A DNA stretch of 64,000 nt from NCBI RefSeq assembly GCF_029277445.1, contig NZ_CP119566.1, positions 3,846,001 through 3,910,000 of the forward strand, given 5' to 3'. Origin of the DNA: Pararhizobium qamdonense. GTDB taxonomy: Bacteria; Pseudomonadota; Alphaproteobacteria; Rhizobiales; Rhizobiaceae. Under the pieces are notes generated by a model. The model saw only the letters and a list, made by a program, of their open reading frames with translations. It did not search any database and was not told where the DNA came from. This document shows positions 61,808 to 64,000 of the stretch, piece after piece (the stretch's first letter is position 1; each line of letters begins with the position of its first letter). Made by a program: the position numbers and the translations under genes.

Positions 61808-62587
61808 TCAGCGTCCCCCGAGTTTCAGTGTGTTGATGGACAGGAGGAGATCGGAGGAAATGCCGTAGCCGCTGGATGAGCCGAAGACGGCCAGAGGGTC
61901 GTAAGGGTCTGACGAATTGTTGAGCTCCCAAAGCGCGGTAAAGCGCTCGAGAAGCTTCGACAGCTTGGCCGGATCCTTGAAATCCTTGATGTCGATTGCC
62001 TTTTCGATCGCCGCTGCCTGCTTGTCGATATCGGCTGCGGCGAATTCGTCCGGCATCTGCAAAAGCGTGCGGGTGACCTGCGCCAGCGCATCGTCGGCCA
62101 GCAAGCCGAAGGCGCTGGTGATCGAGGGCGCCGTGCGCTCGAAATAGAGCGCCAGGCGTACGCCCGCATTGTCCTCGCCGGCGGTCTGCTCCAGCGTCTG
62201 GCGGGCATACTTGTCGGCGACGCCCTTCTGGGCCTTGTCGAAAGATGTGGCGGCCGTGCCGTTGCGGGCAAAATTCAGCGATTCCACCAGGTCCGAATAG
62301 CGGCTGTCGGTCAGCTGCTTGGCAAAGGAATCGTCCTTGTCGATGCCTTCGGTCAGGACCTTGCGCATGAAGGCCTTGGCATAGCCCATGTCTTCGAGGC
62401 CATGTGCCTTGATCGCGTAGTTATAAAGCCGCGTATCGGAAAAGAAGTCGTCGACCGTTTTGACGTTGCCGATATTGGCAAGATAATATTCGGTTTCGCG
62501 CGCCACATCCGGCTGCTCCGACACCCGCTCCAGCGACTTTGTCAGGTTGCCTGCGATCATCTGGTAGCTGGTGTAAGTCGTCGTCAC
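61808..62587 (-). CDS. DUF1217-family protein at the head of the flagellar operon
   Basis: 259 residues from the GTG at 62587 (VTTTYTSYQMIAGN), preceded by CGGGGAAAC; the longer reading to 62701 adds a non-native N-terminus. It is helical throughout. Two repeated-looking halves contain VDDFFSDTRLYNYAIKAHGLEDMGYAKAFMRKVLTEG and similar. DUF1217 proteins are widespread in flagellar loci of rhizobia and relatives; function unknown. It is divergent from motA across 184 bp, so both may share a promoter region. Confidence 0.75.
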   Translation of the reverse strand: MTTTYTSYQMIAGNLTKSLERVSEQPDVARETEYYLANIGNVKTVDDFFSDTRLYNYAIKAHGLEDMGYAKAFMRKVLTEGIDKDDSFAKQLTDSRYSDLVESLNFARNGTAATSFDKAQKGVADKYARQTLEQTAGEDNAGVRLALYFERTAPSITSAFGLLADDALAQVTRTLLQMPDEFAAADIDKQAAAIEKAIDIKDFKDPAKLSKLLERFTALWELNNSSDPYDPLAVFGSSSGYGISSDLLLSINTLKLGGR

Positions 62588-62771
62588 GACGTTTCCCCGT
62601 TCATCCAATGGAAATGACGCATTGCGCGCCGATTGAACGGAAACCTGACGGTTGTTGCTTGCGCGAACCTGTTTGCCCGCAAGACCGGCGGATGTGGCCA
62701 ACAGCCAGCCTCACGCAAGGCTGGCGGCCTAACGATACCCTCGAAAATCCACCATTGCGGCAGGTATCGAA
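62588..62771. promoter_or_regulatory. divergent promoter region motA / flagellar operon
   Basis: 184 bp between the DUF1217 gene and motA. No frame is credible. No clear CtrA box or GANTC cluster is visible here, unlike at ftcR and flaC. Confidence 0.5.
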
Positions 62772-63650
62772 ATGAACATCATCATCGGGCTCCTCTTGAC
62801 ATTGGGCTGTATCCTTGGCGGCTTCATTGCCATGGGCGGCCACATGGAGGTTCTGAATCAGCCCTTCGAGCTTGTCATCATCGGCGGCGCGGGGATCGGC
62901 GGCTACATCATGGCCAATTCGATGAAGGTTCTGAAGGATACCGGCAAGGCGCTCGGCGAGGCCTTCACCCATAAGATTCCGAAGGAACGCAATTATCTCG
63001 ACACGCTGGGCGTTCTCTACAGCCTGATGCGCGACCTGCGCACCAAGTCGCGCAACGAGATCGAAAGCCATATCGACAATCCCGATGAATCCTCGATCTT
63101 CCAGTCGGCCCCGACCGTCCTGAAGAACAAGGAACTGACAGCCTTCATCTGCGATTACGTCCGCCTCATCATCATCGGCAATGCCCGCTCCCACGAGATC
63201 GAGGCGCTGATGGACGAGGAGATCAACACGATCACCCACGACAAGATGAAGCCCTATCACGCGCTGACGACCATGAGCGACGCCTTCCCGGCCATCGGCA
63301 TCGTCGCCGCCGTTCTCGGCGTCATCAAGGCCATGGGCGCCATCTCGGAATCGCCGGAAGTTCTCGGCGGCAAGATCGCCGCTGCCCTCGTCGGCACCAT
63401 GCTCGGCATCTTCCTCTCCTACTGTATCGCCAGCCCGGTGATCGCCAATATCAAGGCCGTTCGCGACAAGCAGAACCGCCTCTACATCATCGTCAAGCAG
63501 ACGCTGCTTGCCTATATGAACGGCTCGGTTCCCCAGGTTGCGCTCGAATACGGCCGCAAGACCATCTCGGCCTATGAGCGTCCGTCGATCGACGCGGTCG
63601 AGCAGGAAATGATGAACCCCGGTGGTGGCGGCGAAAGCAAGGCGGCCTGA
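62772..63650 (+). CDS. motA: flagellar stator protein MotA
   Basis: 292 residues with four membrane helices (about 1-20, 31-50, 160-185, 195-220). Cytoplasmic loop charged residues are visible in [28 protein letters not shown] (Arg and Glu pairs that contact FliG). It pairs with MotB to conduct protons. It starts after AGGTATCGAA and is followed by fliM after 4 bp. This is the rhizobial motA-fliM order. Confidence 0.95.
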   Translation: MNIIIGLLLTLGCILGGFIAMGGHMEVLNQPFELVIIGGAGIGGYIMANSMKVLKDTGKALGEAFTHKIPKERNYLDTLGVLYSLMRDLRTKSRNEIESHIDNPDESSIFQSAPTVLKNKELTAFICDYVRLIIIGNARSHEIEALMDEEINTITHDKMKPYHALTTMSDAFPAIGIVAAVLGVIKAMGAISESPEVLGGKIAAALVGTMLGIFLSYCIASPVIANIKAVRDKQNRLYIIVKQTLLAYMNGSVPQVALEYGRKTISAYERPSIDAVEQEMMNPGGGGESKAA

Positions 63651-63654
63651 TCCG

Positions 63655-64000
63655 ATGACCTCACCGACCAACAACAACGTCTACACGTTCGACCGCAAGC
63701 TTCTTGCTCGCATGACCGGAGCGCTTGGCGACAACAAGACGATCGGCAAGCTGTGCAGCGATCTCGGCCATGTGTTTGCCGAATTCTTGCCCGACATCTT
63801 CCAGAACGAGACCGGGCTGGATATCGACATCGGCTATGCCGGCTTCGATACCGGCCTGAAGAGCGAACTGATCGCCAATCTCGGCAATGGTGTTGCGCTG
63901 TGCGATACGTCGCTGCGCAACTGGTGCCCCGATTTCGTCATCAGCTGCGACAGCCCTGTCATCATCACGCTGATGGAAATCCTTTTGGGTGCGCCGTCCA
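63655..64000 (+). CDS. fliM: flagellar switch protein FliM, N-terminal fragment (gene continues right of window)
   Basis: 115 complete codons from the ATG at 63655 and still open at the window end. It reads MTSPTNNNVYTFDRKLLARMTGALGDN at the N-terminus, then QNETGLDIDIGYAGFDTGLKSELIANLGN and ALCDTSLRNWCPDFVISCDSPVIITLMEILLG, which fits the alphaproteobacterial FliM middle domain. It is the C-ring component that binds CheY-P. It lies 4 bp after motA, so the two are an operon. The CheY-binding N-terminal motif is not obvious in the canonical form. Confidence 0.85.
   Translation, partial: MTSPTNNNVYTFDRKLLARMTGALGDNKTIGKLCSDLGHVFAEFLPDIFQNETGLDIDIGYAGFDTGLKSELIANLGNGVALCDTSLRNWCPDFVISCDSPVIITLMEILLGAPS

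Overview
This 64 kb window is GC-rich chromosomal DNA from an alphaproteobacterium of the Rhizobiaceae (Agrobacterium, Rhizobium or Allorhizobium type). The evidence is the rhizobial motility gene set (motA next to fliM, motB-motC-fliK/motD, motE inside the basal-body operon, ftcR/rem as regulator, flbT and flaF), an aglR/aglEFGAK alpha-glucoside locus, a zwf-pgl-edd cluster, and CtrA-type boxes in flagellar promoters. I see no rRNA, tRNA, IS element, prophage or CRISPR array. The species is not assigned.

Layout. 1-5.2 kb: the 3' end of aceA (isocitrate lyase), a short conserved-looking protein, a LysR regulator, an 842-residue chemoreceptor and a 51-residue membrane protein. 5.2-14.6 kb: a flavoprotein of the BaiN/YhiN type; a puuA-puuB-like pair for gamma-glutamylation and oxidation of polyamines; zwf-pgl-edd, the upper Entner-Doudoroff pathway without eda; a GFA-family zinc protein; a PilZ-like protein. 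14.7-22.7 kb: the agl operon on the minus strand (binding protein, two permeases, alpha-glucosidase, ATPase) with divergent aglR and two identical perfect palindromes in the shared promoter region. 22.7-23.6 kb: folD. 23.8-31.5 kb: a surface-polysaccharide locus (Wzz/GumC-like co-polymerase, Wzx-like flippase, a DUF6492-like protein, a WecG/TagA-type enzyme, GT4 and GT2 glycosyltransferases). It has no visible polymerase, outer-membrane exporter or initiating transferase.

31.5-64 kb: a nearly unbroken motility island, mostly on the minus strand. Transcriptional blocks, 5' to 3' on the minus strand, are: DUF1217 protein-flgF-fliI-(unknown)-flgB-flgC-fliE-flgG-flgA-flgI-motE-flgH-fliL-fliP; three separate flagellin genes; fliH-like-motB-motC-fliK-lytic transglycosylase; and ftcR-flgE-flgK-flgL-flaF-flbT-flgD-fliQ-flhA-fliR-fliJ-like-rod-binding protein-flgN-like-(unknown). 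motA-fliM runs divergently off the right edge. Many junctions are ATGA-type overlaps, implying translational coupling.

The most interesting signals are regulatory. Perfect TTAA-N7-TTAA (CtrA-type) boxes occur twice upstream of ftcR and twice upstream of the third flagellin gene; the ftcR leader also holds three GANTC (CcrM) sites within 48 bp. All three flagellin genes share a roughly 50-nt block about 30-35 nt before the start codon, a candidate shared promoter/leader or FlbT target. The polysaccharide locus and the flagellar genes of unknown function are the best candidates for undescribed biology at the protein level. All assignments come from reading the sequence; no database search was run.
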